From assembly GCA_963727285.1 (NCBI GenBank), contig CAVSFF010000009.1, positions 806,001 to 870,000 of the forward strand: a DNA stretch of 64,000 bases, given 5' to 3'. Positions 24,739 to 35,200 of this stretch are shown here, piece by piece (the first letter of the stretch is position 1; each line of letters starts with the position of its first letter). A model generated the notes under the pieces. That model saw only the letters and a list, made by a program, of their open reading frames with translations, was not told where the DNA came from and made no database searches. The DNA is from CAITWD01 sp963727285 (GTDB lineage Bacteria; Actinomycetota; Thermoleophilia; Miltoncostaeales; Miltoncostaeaceae). The position numbers were made by a program, and so were the translations under genes.

Positions 24739-26184
24739 ATGGCCACCACGATCACGTCTTCGACCATCGACCGGTTCCGGACGATCGTCGGCAGCGACCG
24801 CGTTCTCGCGGAGCCGCTCGAGCGGCTCATCTACGCCAAGGACGGCTCGATGAACCAGGGCGAGTGCGGGCTGGCCGTCCTCTGCGAGACGACCGCTGAG
24901 GTCGCCGCCTGCATGCGTGTCGCCGCCGATCTCGGACTTCCCGTCGTGCCCCGCGGGTCGGGAACCAGCCTGGCGGGCTCCGCCATTCCGCTCGACGGGT
25001 CGGTGGTGATCTCGGTCGCCCGCATGCGGCGGGTGCTGTCCGTCGACGCCGACACGCCCTGCGCGTGGGTTGAACCCGGGGTGCTCAATCTCGATCTCAC
25101 CGCCGAGGTCGACCACCTGGGCCTCCACTACGCGCCCGACCCGTCGAGCCAGGCTGCGTGCTCGATCGGTGGGAACGTGGGAACCAACGCGGGCGGTCCG
25201 CACTGCCTGGCCTCCGGCGTCACCTCCCAGCACATCCTCGGGATGGAGGTGGTGATGCCCGACGGCGAGGTGCTGACCATCGGCGGACCGGCTCCCGACC
25301 CGCCCGGTCTCGACCTGCGCGGATTCCTGGTCGGCGCGGAAGGAACCCTCGGCATCGTGACCAAGGTCTGCGTGCGGCTGACACGTAATCCGCCGGTGAT
25401 CCGGACGCTCCTGGTCGACTTCACCTCGCTCACGGCGGCAGGCGCGGCGGTCCGCGACATCATCGCCCAGGGGGTGATCCCCGCGGCGATGGAGATGATG
25501 GACCGCACCATGACCCGCGCCGTCGAGGCCTTCGTGCACGCCGGTCTGCCGGTGGATGCGGCCGCCGTGCTCCTGGTCGAAGTCGACGGCACCGCCGCGC
25601 AGGTCGCCGCCGACGCCGCCGTGGTCGAGCAGATCTGCCGCGAGGCGGGCGCCAGCAACATCCGCATCGCCGTCGACGAAGCGGAGCGCGCCTTGTTCTG
25701 GAAGGCACGCAAGAACGCGTTCGGCGCATGTGCGCGCATTGCGCCGAACTACTACCTGCACGACTGCGTGGTGCCGCGGACGCGACTGGTGGAAGTGCTC
25801 GCGGCCATCGAGGAGATCGCCGCCCGCAACGATCTGGTGATCATGAACGTCTTCCACGCGGGCGACGGCAACCTGCATCCGCTGATCTCGTTCGACCGCC
25901 GCGACGAGGCGCAGGTGACACGCGTGCTTGCGGCCGGCAGGGAAATCATCGAGGTCTGCATGCGGGTCGGCGGGACGTTGTCCGGCGAGCATGGAATCGG
26001 AATGGAAAAGCGCGATTTCATGCCGATGCAGTTCGGGGTTGCCGACCTCGACGCACAGGCACGCAGCCGCGAGGCCTTCGATCCTGACGGTCGGATGAAC
26101 CCGCGCAAGGTGCTCCCGTCGGGCAGCAAGTGCGGCGAGCTGATCTTCTCCCCCGACGATCTCCCCGAGGGCACGTGGATCTAG
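24739..26184 (+). CDS. glcD: Glycolate oxidase subunit GlcD-like FAD-linked oxidase
   Basis: A 481-residue protein of the VAO/FAD-binding 4 family. The FAD-binding loop VVPRGSGTSLAGSAIPLDG (about 70-88) and SIGGNVGTNAGGPHCL are intact. The C-terminal domain has the substrate-side motifs MNVFHAGDGNLHPLIS (about 370-385) and GEHGIGMEKRDFM. The family oxidises 2-hydroxy acids such as glycolate or D-lactate, passing electrons to the GlcF Fe-S subunit. The next gene starts inside its last codons. Whether the substrate is glycolate or D-lactate cannot be told. Confidence 0.92.
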   Translation: MATTITSSTIDRFRTIVGSDRVLAEPLERLIYAKDGSMNQGECGLAVLCETTAEVAACMRVAADLGLPVVPRGSGTSLAGSAIPLDGSVVISVARMRRVLSVDADTPCAWVEPGVLNLDLTAEVDHLGLHYAPDPSSQAACSIGGNVGTNAGGPHCLASGVTSQHILGMEVVMPDGEVLTIGGPAPDPPGLDLRGFLVGAEGTLGIVTKVCVRLTRNPPVIRTLLVDFTSLTAAGAAVRDIIAQGVIPAAMEMMDRTMTRAVEAFVHAGLPVDAAAVLLVEVDGTAAQVAADAAVVEQICREAGASNIRIAVDEAERALFWKARKNAFGACARIAPNYYLHDCVVPRTRLVEVLAAIEEIAARNDLVIMNVFHAGDGNLHPLISFDRRDEAQVTRVLAAGREIIEVCMRVGGTLSGEHGIGMEKRDFMPMQFGVADLDAQARSREAFDPDGRMNPRKVLPSGSKCGELIFSPDDLPEGTWI

Positions 26185-27239
26185 CCCCGGAGACCCCGAC
26201 CAACCGCGTCGAGCTGTGCCGCACACTTCGGGCGGCGAGCGGCACCGCGCGCTCCGTCCGGATCGCCGGCGGCGGCAGTGGCGGCCGCTACGGACGGCGC
26301 GGGCGGGCGGACGCCCAGGTCGTGGGCACAGACGGCTTCGACCGGATCATTGCCCACGAGCCCGCCGATCTTGTCGTCACCGTGGAGGCCGGGGTTCCGG
26401 TCGCGCGCCTCCAGGACGAGCTTGCCCGGCACGGACAGACATGGATTCAGGCACCCGCGGTCCCGGGAGCGACCGTCGGCGGGCTGCTGTCGCGCGCGGC
26501 CAGCGGGCATCGTCGGCTCCGGTACGGCGCGCTGCGCGATTCGGTCCTGCAGGTCGTGTTGGCAACGGGCGACGGGCGCCTCGTGTCCGCCGGCGGCAAG
26601 ACCGTCAAAGGGGTTGCCGGCTACGACATACCGCGACTCGTCGTCGGATCGCACGGGGCCCTTGGCGTCATCGTCGAGGTGACCCTCAAACTGTGGCCCC
26701 TGCCCGTGAGCTCGGCGTGGTGCACCGCCCATGGCGGGACCGCCGAACTCGCCGACGTCGGGGAGGCGGTGCGACGGTCGGTCCACCAGCCGGGAGCGGT
26801 GCTGCTCGGCCCGGACCGTCTGGATGTCGAGCTCATCGGACCGACGGCGGATCTCGCCCCACCGGCGGGGATGGCCCGCGGCGCGGCGCCCCCGGTGTTC
26901 GCCGCGGACGGGCTGCTCGAGGTGGGAGTTCCTCCGGCGGCACTCCCGGCGTTCGCGGCCCGGATCGCCCGGCGGGACTACGACTTCCAGGCGCAACTCG
27001 GCGTCGGTACCTGCCTGGTGGCGATCGATGACCGGGACCAGCGTGACGAGATCCGCACCCTCGCCATCACGGCCGGCGGGCACGCGGTGCTCATCGACGG
27101 GCCCGACGAGCTGCGGGACGACCCGTGGGGCCCACCGCCCGCAGGGCTCGACATCATGCGCCGGCTCAAGGCCGCTTTCGATCCGGCGGGGATCCTCAAC
27201 CGCGGCCAGTTCATCGGCGACCCGATAGGCACCCCATGA
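26175..27239 (+). CDS. glcE: Glycolate oxidase FAD-binding subunit GlcE
   Basis: About 354 residues from GTG 26175, which overlaps the glcD stop by 10 bases; the frame is open further upstream, but the conserved part begins soon after. VTVEAGVPVARLQDELARHGQ and PAVPGATVGGLLSRAASGHRR are FAD-binding 4 signatures, followed by GGKTVKGVAGYDIPRLVVGSHG, which is diagnostic for GlcE. The C-terminus AAFDPAGILNRGQF is the short family ending. It forms a complex with GlcD and GlcF. Confidence 0.9.
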   Translation: MDLAPETPTNRVELCRTLRAASGTARSVRIAGGGSGGRYGRRGRADAQVVGTDGFDRIIAHEPADLVVTVEAGVPVARLQDELARHGQTWIQAPAVPGATVGGLLSRAASGHRRLRYGALRDSVLQVVLATGDGRLVSAGGKTVKGVAGYDIPRLVVGSHGALGVIVEVTLKLWPLPVSSAWCTAHGGTAELADVGEAVRRSVHQPGAVLLGPDRLDVELIGPTADLAPPAGMARGAAPPVFAADGLLEVGVPPAALPAFAARIARRDYDFQAQLGVGTCLVAIDDRDQRDEIRTLAITAGGHAVLIDGPDELRDDPWGPPPAGLDIMRRLKAAFDPAGILNRGQFIGDPIGTP

Positions 27240-28468
27240 GTGACGACGAGCTGCGCCCGCCGCCGATCCGCCCGGCAAACTGGCTGCCGGGCACCGAGGC
27301 GCCGGCCGACGCCGACATCGTGTCGTGCGTGTCGTGTGGCCTGTGCCTGCCCCATTGTCCGACATTCCGGCTGACCGGACGCGAGACCGCGTCGCCCCGG
27401 GGACGGATCGCCGCGATGCGGGCGGTCGCCGAGGGCCAGGCCACCGTCGACGACACCTTCCGCACCATGATGGACGAGTGCCTGGCGTGCCGTGCGTGCG
27501 AGACGGCCTGCCCCAGCGGGGTGCCCTTCGGCCGGATGATCGAAGCCGCGCGCGCCCAGGTCGAGGCGACCCGGCCCGCGACCCAGCGCGGACCGCGGGC
27601 CCTCGGTCTGCGCGTCGTGCTCCCGCGACCGTGGGCGATCTACGCCGCGGGAGCGGGTCTCGGCATCGCCCAGGCCTTGCGCCTCGATCGCCTCGTCCCG
27701 GAGGCGACGCGGGCGACGGCGCCCCGCGTGTCCCTGTGGCGGCTGCTGCGTCCGCTCCCCCGCGAGATGGGGTCCGGGCCGACCGCGTCGTTGCTGTGCG
27801 GCTGCGTGATGGATGTCGCCTTCCGCGACGTCCAGCGCGACACGATGCACGCCGTTGCCGGTGCCGGCTACCGCGCGGTGCGCGGGCGGTCGGGAGGATG
27901 CTGCGGCGCATTGGCGATGCACTACGGCTACCCCGACGCGGCGCGCCGCATGGCCCGGCAGCGGATCGCGGAGTTCGAGGACGCGGACGTCGTGGTCGTG
28001 AACTCTGCCGGGTGCAGCAACCATATGAAGAGCTGGGGTCATCTGCTCGCCGACGATCCCGCGTGGGCGGCGCGTGCGGCGGCCGTGGCCGCGCGGGTGC
28101 GCGATCTGCTGGAGCTCGAGGTCACCCCGCGCGCGCGTGACCTCGGTCCGGTGGCATGCCACGACGCCTGTCACCACGTCAACGGGCAATCGCTCGGCCC
28201 GGACCTGCGCCGGGTCGTCCGCGCAGCCGGTGGCACCCCGGTCGAAGTGCCCGGGGGCGGCCGGTGCTGCGGGGCCGCCGGGCTCTACGCGGTCTTCCAG
28301 CCCGAGCTCTCGGCCGAGCTCCGCCGCCAGAAGGCCGAGGCCATCGTCGCGACCGGGGCACCGGTGGTCGCCGTCGCCAATCCGGGATGCGCCATCCAGA
28401 TCGCCGCGGGGCTGCGTGAGCTCGACGCACGAATCCGCGTCGTCCACCCCGCCCGGATGATCCGCTAG
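27236..28468 (+). CDS. glcF: Glycolate oxidase iron-sulfur subunit GlcF
   Basis: A 410-residue protein. Two 4Fe-4S motifs (CVSCGLCLPHCP at about 31-42, CLACRACETACP at about 82-93) are followed by two CCG domains: SGGCCGALAMHYG, HDACHHVNGQ and GGRCCGAAGLYAV. These hold further clusters and pass electrons from GlcDE toward the quinone pool. The ATG overlaps the glcE stop (ATGA). The stop shares a CTAG with the convergent small gene downstream. Confidence 0.93.
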   Translation: MSDDELRPPPIRPANWLPGTEAPADADIVSCVSCGLCLPHCPTFRLTGRETASPRGRIAAMRAVAEGQATVDDTFRTMMDECLACRACETACPSGVPFGRMIEAARAQVEATRPATQRGPRALGLRVVLPRPWAIYAAGAGLGIAQALRLDRLVPEATRATAPRVSLWRLLRPLPREMGSGPTASLLCGCVMDVAFRDVQRDTMHAVAGAGYRAVRGRSGGCCGALAMHYGYPDAARRMARQRIAEFEDADVVVVNSAGCSNHMKSWGHLLADDPAWAARAAAVAARVRDLLELEVTPRARDLGPVACHDACHHVNGQSLGPDLRRVVRAAGGTPVEVPGGGRCCGAAGLYAVFQPELSAELRRQKAEAIVATGAPVVAVANPGCAIQIAAGLRELDARIRVVHPARMIR

Positions 28469-28716
28469 CCGCGCGCCGGGTCGCGGCGGCGTGCCGCGCG
28501 CGCGGCCGCCAGCTGGTCGGACACGATGTCGGCCATCTGCGCGCGATCGACGGCCTTGCGCAGCCGCAGGCGGGCCCGGTCAAGACGGGCCTGCCCATCC
28601 TCGTCCAGCTCGCCCGCAAGGTCGAGCTCGACCAGCGCGTCAACCGTGCGGGCCAGGTGCCGGACGCGATCCCAGAGCGCGTCGGCTACGGCTTCGGATC
28701 CGTTGGACTCGGGCAT
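28465..28716 (-). CDS. Small helical hypothetical protein
   Basis: 83 residues from ATG 28716; the open frame reaches further upstream into the helicase gene, but that part is shadow-like. The protein is almost all charged helix (VRHLARTVDALVELDLAGEL, then RLRKAVDRAQMADIVSDQLA) and ends in a basic tail. There is no recognisable family and no membrane segment. It lies 44 bases downstream of the helicase gene and may be its last operon partner. Confidence 0.6.
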   Translation of the reverse strand: MPESNGSEAVADALWDRVRHLARTVDALVELDLAGELDEDGQARLDRARLRLRKAVDRAQMADIVSDQLAAARAARRRDPARG

Positions 28717-28759
28717 CGACCCAAATATAGGCCGGGTCGGCGGCATTGTGGGCGGGACG

Positions 28760-31270
28760 TCAGCCCTCGGACGGCGGAGGCGACGCGCCACCCGTGGCGG
28801 CCCCGCCGGCGCGGGGCGCGCGACGACGTCGGCGGCGGCGGCGGCGTGCGGACGGCGCGGCGGCAGTCTCCGGTGGTGGTCCCGACGGGGCGGATCCGTT
28901 GTCGGTCGCGTCGGCAGCGGCCGGCGTACTGTCGGTGGCCGGTGCGTGCAGGCGGCGCCGGCGGCGGCGGCGCGGCTTGCCCGCCTCGTCCGCGGCGCCC
29001 TCACGTCGGCGCTGGCCCTCACCCAGACCGATGTCCTCGGCCGTGGGAAGACGTGGGAAGCGGGTGCGCAACGCGTTCCAGCCGCGCCGGGTCAGCAGCG
29101 CCTTCGGCTGGGTGGCACCCACCGCCGCGCGCAGCGCGCGCCGTGCATCGGGGGTGGTGAAGTCGATCGAATCGAGGAGTCCGCGCAGATGGGCCCAGCC
29201 GCCAGCCGCCGCGGCGGCGCGGGCGGCCAGACGCACGTGCTCCGGGCGGGTCGGCACGTCCCCCGGGCCCAACACCACCGTCAGGCGGGCGATCTGACCG
29301 AGCCGCAGGGCGGCGATTGCCTCGTCACCCGGAGGGATCGGGTCGGGCGGAGGACCGCCCGCGGCCCGAAGCCACCCGGCGATCAGGTTGATTTCGCCGC
29401 CGGCGGAGATGAGGTGGCGCGCCTCCCAGCCCGCGATCCGGGCGGCCTCCTGATTGCGTCCGGGACGATGGGCTTCGGCGAGACCCCGCGAGACATCCCA
29501 CGCCCACGCCGGCGCCCACGACGACGCCTCGTCGAGGGCCGACCAGCGGCGGCGGCGGTCCCCGGAACGCCCGAGCTGCTCGAGCGCGGTCAGACGGTCC
29601 CACTTCCCGGCATGGTCGGCGTGGTACCAGAGCGCCCGCAGGCGCTCGCGGGCGGTCATCCGCAGGTTGTCGAGCACCTTGCGCGGCGCGTCGTCGGTGA
29701 GCCACATCCGTAAATCGGGCTGCACGACGAGCGCCATCGCCCACTCGCGCCACATCGGCTGGTCCGCGCCGTCCCGTGCGTTGCGCGCCAGGACGCCGGT
29801 CAGGCCCCACCAGGCAAGCGCCCCCTCGGGAGGGATCCCCGCCGCGACGCGCTCGGCGACCTCGACGCAGGTCGCATCGTCGAGTGCCGCCTCGATCCAC
29901 TCCTCGATGAGGATGCCGTGCAGCTTGGTCGTGTCGGCCTCGCGCCAACCACCGTCGCGGAAGCCCGCGGCGATCTGCGTCGGGTCCGCTCCCGGGTTGA
30001 CCAGCTCGGAGACGTGATCGGACTGTGCCGCCAGCAGCCGTGCGGCCTGGGCCAGTTTGCCGCGCTCGTCGCCGGCGTCCGGCGGCCCCGCGACGCGGCC
30101 GAGCGGCTTGTACCACCCGACCCCGAACACGTCGTGGCTCGTTTTGACGCCCATGAGGTCGCCCTTGGGCAGGAACTCGACCGACACCGCTTCCTTGTCG
30201 GGGGCCGGACGCATGACCCGCCCGAGCCGCTGCACGAAGACCCGCTCGGACGTCGTCGGCGCCAGGTGCATCACCACCGATGCGCGCGTCTCGTCCCAGC
30301 CTTCGGTCAGCAGGTCGGCGTTACACAGGACGTCGATGTACCCGGCGCCGAACTTCTTCAGGATCATCTGAAGATCGCGGCCGGGCGTCTGGCCGGACAC
30401 CGCCGCCGCCTTGACACCGCGGCTGGTGAGCTCGTCGGCGAGGTTGTGCGCCTGGGCGACTGTCGCGGTGTAGGCGACGCCGGCCAATCCGAGCGGCTGG
30501 AAGTGCTCGGTCCAGACTTCGGCGCAGGCGTGATGCCACAAGGCACGGTCGAGGGCTCGGCCAAGGCTGCCCTGGTCGAAGTCGCCACGCACACGCGCGA
30601 CATCCGACAGATCCACGGCGCGTTCGACGCGCAGCGACCGCAGCGGGCACAGGATGCCGCGCTCGATTGCCGAGGCGCGGTCCAGCGTCGTCGCGACCGG
30701 GCCGAAGATCTGTTCGACGTGGCCGGTCGTGGTCGCGCCGGTGGCGGTGAAGCCCACGACCACGGCATTGGCGGCCCGGTCGAGCATGAGCCGCGTCTGC
30801 GCGCCGAGCGCGGTATGCGCCTCGTCGCACACGAGCAACGTCAGATCGTCCCAGTTGATCCGATCGGCATGCCGCAGTGCCGCCTGGTAGGTGCAGATCG
30901 CCACCCCCGGCTCACCGATCGCGTCGGGACCCTCGTCGTGCACGTGGACCGACGGGAAGTGTCGGACGAACCCGTCGACGGTCTGCTCGGAGAGGTTGCG
31001 GCGCGGCACGAGCACGCAGGCGGAGCCGCCCAGCGCGGACACGAGCGCGCAGAACATGACGGTCTTGCCCGACCCGGTCGGCGCATCGACCCAGGTCCGG
31101 CGGACGCCGTGGGCCAGACGCGAGGCCAGATCGTCGAGCGCCTCGATCTGATGCGGGCGCAAGGTGACGTCCGGCCAGACGCCGGCCGGATCCTCGAGGG
31201 CAGCGGCGAGCGCGTCTGCGGGCGATAGCGCGGTGCTCGTGTGTTCGGTGGGACGCAGGCTGACTGGCAT
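28760..31270 (-). CDS. SF2 DEAD/DEAH-type helicase with Arg-rich C-terminal tail
   Basis: An 836-residue protein. Motif I is DAPTGSGKTVMF (about 63-74), motif II is LLVCDEAHTALG (about 146-157), motif III is VVGFTATG, motif V is DVLCNADLLTEGWD and motif VI is FVQRLGRVMRPAP; this is a full RecA-like pair over about residues 35-400. The remainder is an alpha-helical region without recognised motifs. The last 90 residues are disordered, with two Arg blocks (KPRRRRRRRLH and ARRRRRRRRRAPR) separated by a Ser/Thr/Ala linker. The relatives include restriction-like and DNA-repair helicases (COG1061). The tail, reminiscent of RNase E-type RNA-binding tails, suggests an RNA or nucleoprotein substrate. 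Confidence 0.85.
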   Translation of the reverse strand: MPVSLRPTEHTSTALSPADALAAALEDPAGVWPDVTLRPHQIEALDDLASRLAHGVRRTWVDAPTGSGKTVMFCALVSALGGSACVLVPRRNLSEQTVDGFVRHFPSVHVHDEGPDAIGEPGVAICTYQAALRHADRINWDDLTLLVCDEAHTALGAQTRLMLDRAANAVVVGFTATGATTTGHVEQIFGPVATTLDRASAIERGILCPLRSLRVERAVDLSDVARVRGDFDQGSLGRALDRALWHHACAEVWTEHFQPLGLAGVAYTATVAQAHNLADELTSRGVKAAAVSGQTPGRDLQMILKKFGAGYIDVLCNADLLTEGWDETRASVVMHLAPTTSERVFVQRLGRVMRPAPDKEAVSVEFLPKGDLMGVKTSHDVFGVGWYKPLGRVAGPPDAGDERGKLAQAARLLAAQSDHVSELVNPGADPTQIAAGFRDGGWREADTTKLHGILIEEWIEAALDDATCVEVAERVAAGIPPEGALAWWGLTGVLARNARDGADQPMWREWAMALVVQPDLRMWLTDDAPRKVLDNLRMTARERLRALWYHADHAGKWDRLTALEQLGRSGDRRRRWSALDEASSWAPAWAWDVSRGLAEAHRPGRNQEAARIAGWEARHLISAGGEINLIAGWLRAAGGPPPDPIPPGDEAIAALRLGQIARLTVVLGPGDVPTRPEHVRLAARAAAAAGGWAHLRGLLDSIDFTTPDARRALRAAVGATQPKALLTRRGWNALRTRFPRLPTAEDIGLGEGQRRREGAADEAGKPRRRRRRRLHAPATDSTPAAADATDNGSAPSGPPPETAAAPSARRRRRRRRRAPRAGGAATGGASPPPSEG

Positions 31271-31522
31271 CCAGAGTCAGGGCTAGCCGCTGTGCGGACA
31301 CGCGGCGAAGCAAGGTGACCAAGCTAGGCGAGGGAGCAGGCCTCCGGCTGCGTGACACCGGGCGCTCAGGTCAGTTCAGCACGGAGCGACCGCGTCACAT
31401 CTGCAACCGCGGGCAGGTTACCACGAATTTGGTCGGCGCAACGGACGCGCCCCGTGCGGACGATCGCCGCCCCCGGCGTCGGTACCATCACCGATCATGC
31501 AGGCACCCCGGAATCCGCCGCG

Positions 31523-32197
31523 ATGAAGATGCCCCGACCGTCATGGCGCCCGACGACCGGCCAACTGACGACGGCGGCCGTCGCCGTGGTGTTCCTGCTG
31601 GTCGGGTTTTGGATCGGATGGCAGCACCGGTCGACGACGAACCCGCAGACGATCACTCCCACGGTGCCGCGCAACATGCGCACCAAAGCGGTCGTGATCG
31701 TTCCGTCCACCGGATCCACGGCCTCCGGGACCGCGCCATCGACCACGGCGACCACCACCACTCCCACCCCGGCCACCGTCCTCGTGCCACGGGCAAAGGT
31801 CAACGTCGCGGTCCTGAACGCCGGCGGCAGGGCGGGTGCCGCCGTGCAGGTGGCGGTCACGCTGGTGCGTCTCGGCTATCCGACCCCCTACACAGGCAAT
31901 GTCACGCTCCCCGCGGGCCTCGTCCCGACGGGAACCAGCGCAGCGGCTCCCGCCCCGGCGGCGACCAGCCATACGGGGTCGGTACCCGCGCCGGCCGGGA
32001 CCGGGACCGCGACACGCACGACAACGGGAGCTGCCGTGGCGCTCCCGGAGATCGTCTACTACCGGACCGGCGGCCGTGGTCTCGCCGACCGCCTCGCCTC
32101 CGACCTCGGCGTCACGGCCACGGCGCCGATGCCGTCGTCGGGCGTCATCCAGGCCGCGGCACCGTCGGCGCAACTCGTGGTCGTCATCGGGGTCTGA
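31523..32197 (+). CDS. Membrane-anchored protein with LytR C-terminal (LytR_C) domain
   Basis: A 224-residue protein from ATG 31523. One helix (about 15-33, TTAAVAVVFLLVGFWIGW) is followed by a Thr/Pro/Ser-rich linker. Two conserved stretches of the LytR_C fold follow: KVNVAVLNAGGRAGAAVQVA (about 92-111) and LPEIVYYRTGGRGLADRLAS. They are separated by a low-complexity insertion. LytR_C domains occur at the end of cell-wall-attachment (LCP) proteins or alone; the enzymatic LCP domain is absent. It is probably an extracytoplasmic wall-associated protein. Confidence 0.8.
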   Translation: MKMPRPSWRPTTGQLTTAAVAVVFLLVGFWIGWQHRSTTNPQTITPTVPRNMRTKAVVIVPSTGSTASGTAPSTTATTTTPTPATVLVPRAKVNVAVLNAGGRAGAAVQVAVTLVRLGYPTPYTGNVTLPAGLVPTGTSAAAPAPAATSHTGSVPAPAGTGTATRTTTGAAVALPEIVYYRTGGRGLADRLASDLGVTATAPMPSSGVIQAAAPSAQLVVVIGV

Positions 32198-32202
32198 ACG
32201 CC

Positions 32203-35200
32203 GTGACCCCCCGCATCGGCATCCGACTCCCGCAGTACGGCGCATCGTGGGACCACATCCGCGCCACCGCGACGCTGCTGGAGGCCACGACGATCGATGC
32301 GCTCTGGGTCAACGATCACCTGCAGTCCCCGGGACGCGACAAGGCCGACGCGACGTTCGACGCCGTCACGACGCTGGCGGCGGTCGCCGCGTGCACCACG
32401 CGGGTACGTCTCGGCACGGCGGTGCTGGCGGCCGGCTACCGGCCCGCCGCGGTCGCGGCAAAACACCTCGCCGTGATCGACGCGATCTCGGGAGGGCGCA
32501 CCGTCGTCGGGCTCGGCGCGGGTTCGGACCGCGACGAACATCGTGCGTTCGGGTTTCCGTTCGGCACCCCGGCCGAACGCACTGCGGCCGTGCGGGACAC
32601 GCTGGCGACGTGGGAGGCGATGTGGTCGACGCCGGACGGTGCCTCGATCGCCGGTGTCATCGACGGCGCGCCCCTGCGGCCGCTCGTCCGACGGCCGCCC
32701 GTCTGGATCGCCGCTCACGGCCCGGTACTCCTCGGCCATGCCGGCCGTCACGCCGACGGGGTGATCGCGGCCTGGACCACCCCGCACGAGATCGCGGCGC
32801 GCATCGCGATCGCCGCCGAAGCCGCGGCGATGTCCGGACGTCCGACCCCGGCGGCGGCGCTCTACACGTTTTGCCTGATCGCTCCCTCCGCCACCGAGCG
32901 GGCCGCGTACGTCGCCGCGCAGGCCGCGCGTCTCGGGACGTCGCCGGACCGGTATCTGCGCTGGCTCGGGACAACCGGTCTCGTCGGTACGGCCGCGGAG
33001 GTCCGCGACCGCCTGGCCGACTATGCCGCCGCCGGCGTCACGGACGTGATCCTGGCACTGCCCGAACGCATCCCGCTCGAGGCCTTCGCGGCGGTCGCCG
33101 CCGCGCTGGCCCCCGCCGTCTCGCCGACGGCGATGTCGACCGATGCGGGCGTCAGCCCCCGGGCAAACCTCGTCCAACTGCTGGTCGGCCAGCACCGAGA
33201 TGCCGGACGGGGCGACCGGACCGCGGCGATCGACCCGTCCGGGAGCTGGACCTACGACGAGCTCTGGGACGCCGCGGCGGCGGCGGGCGGGGCGCTTCGT
33301 GCCGAGGGGGTCCGCGCCGGCGAGCGCGTCGCGATCGCACTCCGCGACAGCCGGGCATGGCTGGCCGCCTTCCTCGGCACCGCGTGGATCGGCGCCGTCG
33401 CGGTCCCCGTCGACCCGTCGGGCCCGGCCGATCGCATCGCCATGGTCCTCGAGGACTGCGCGCCCCGTCTGACCGTGACCGAACCGGGCCTGGCGACCGG
33501 GCAGTGGCCGGCGGTACGCGCGGATGCCCTCATGGTCGCCGGACCGGCGTCGCCGGTCGTCGCCGTCCACCCCGACGATCTGGCCTACATGATCTATTCG
33601 TCCGGATCGACGGGACGCCCGAAGGGCGTGATGCATGCCCATCGCGACCTCGCCGCCGGCGTCGAGACCTACGCCCGCCACGTATTGGAGTTGGCTCCCG
33701 GCGACGTCTGCCTGTCGACGGCGAAGCTGTTCACCTCGCTCGGATTCGGCAACGGGTTCTTCCGCGTGCTGGGATCCGGCGCCACGTGCGTGTTGAGCCC
33801 GCACCGGACCAACCCGCGTACGGTCCTCGACCTCGTCGCCCGACACGGCGTGGACGTCCTGACCGGGGTGCCGACGTTCTGGGCGCAGCTGGTCGAGTAC
33901 CTGCACCGGCACCCCGACCCGGACGCGCTGACGCGGCTGAGGGTCTGCGTGTCATCCGGCGACGGCCTGCCGCCCGGTGTCGCCGCGGACTTCGCCGCGA
34001 TCTCCGCGACGCCGCTGCTCGAGGGACTCGGCTGCTCCGAGTGCTCGAACATCGTCATCTCGACGCGACCCGGTGATCACCATCCGGGCAGCATCGGGAG
34101 CGCCGTCCCGGGGGTCGAGATCTCGCTGCGTGACCCGGACGGCCGCGAGGTGCCGGACGGGACGCCGGGCCGATTGTGGATCCGGAGCCCCTCGAATACC
34201 TCCGGATACTGGCGACGGGCCGACGACACGCGTCTGCTGGTGGTCGGCGAGTGGATCAGGATGGGCGACGTCCTCGTGGCGGAGCACGGGCGCTTTCGCC
34301 ACGTCGGGCGCGTCGACGACCTGTTCAAGGTGCACGCCCAGTGGGTCAGCCCGTCCGAGGTCGAGGCGTGCCTGCTGGAGGACCCGCGGGTCCGGGAGGC
34401 GGCTGTCGGCGGCGTTCCCGACGAACACGGGATGCTGCGAGTCGTTGCCTGGATCACCGTCGACGGAACACCGCCCGCCGGGCTCGCCGCCGAACTGCGG
34501 CGGCACGTTGCGCATCGGCTGGCCCCGTTCAAGGCCCCCCGTCAGGTGGTCGTGTGCGCCACACTGCCGCGCCTGCCCTCCGGCAAGCTCAACCGCCGGC
34601 TGCTGCGCGAGCAAGCGCGCGATCGCGACCTAGCCGGCGCCGCGGAGCCAGTCGATCAGCAGTCCGTTGACCGCGTCCGGGGCTTCCTGCTGCACCCAGT
34701 GGCTGACGCCCCCCAACCGCTCGACGCGCACCGGCCCCGCCACCTTCGCGACCGAGCGGTCCAACAGTCCGAGGCCCAGGTAGGCGTCGGCCTCGCCCCA
34801 GATGACCATCGTCGGCGTCGTGATCTCCGGCAGCTGCGGCGGCGGCCGCAGCCAGGCGGCCGCGGGCATGTTGGCGCGGTAGTAGTTCAAGGCGGCCGTC
34901 AGGGCACCGTCACGCGCAAACGCCTCAAGGTAGACACGAATGTCGTCCTCGGTGAACGTGCCCGGAGCCGCGTTCTCGAACACCATCTCGCGCAGGTTCC
35001 GGAAGTCGTCGTCGGAGAGCCAGCTCTCGGCGACGCCGGCGAACTGGAACAGCAGCATGTACCAGCTCTTGGCCCGCTGGGTCGCGTCGTCGCGTCGGGC
35101 CTCGGCGGAGGCCACCGGGTGCGGCGCATTGGCGATCACCAACGATCGCACGCGCCCGGGATGCAGCGCCGCGGTCGCCCACGCCAGGCCGCCGCCCCAG

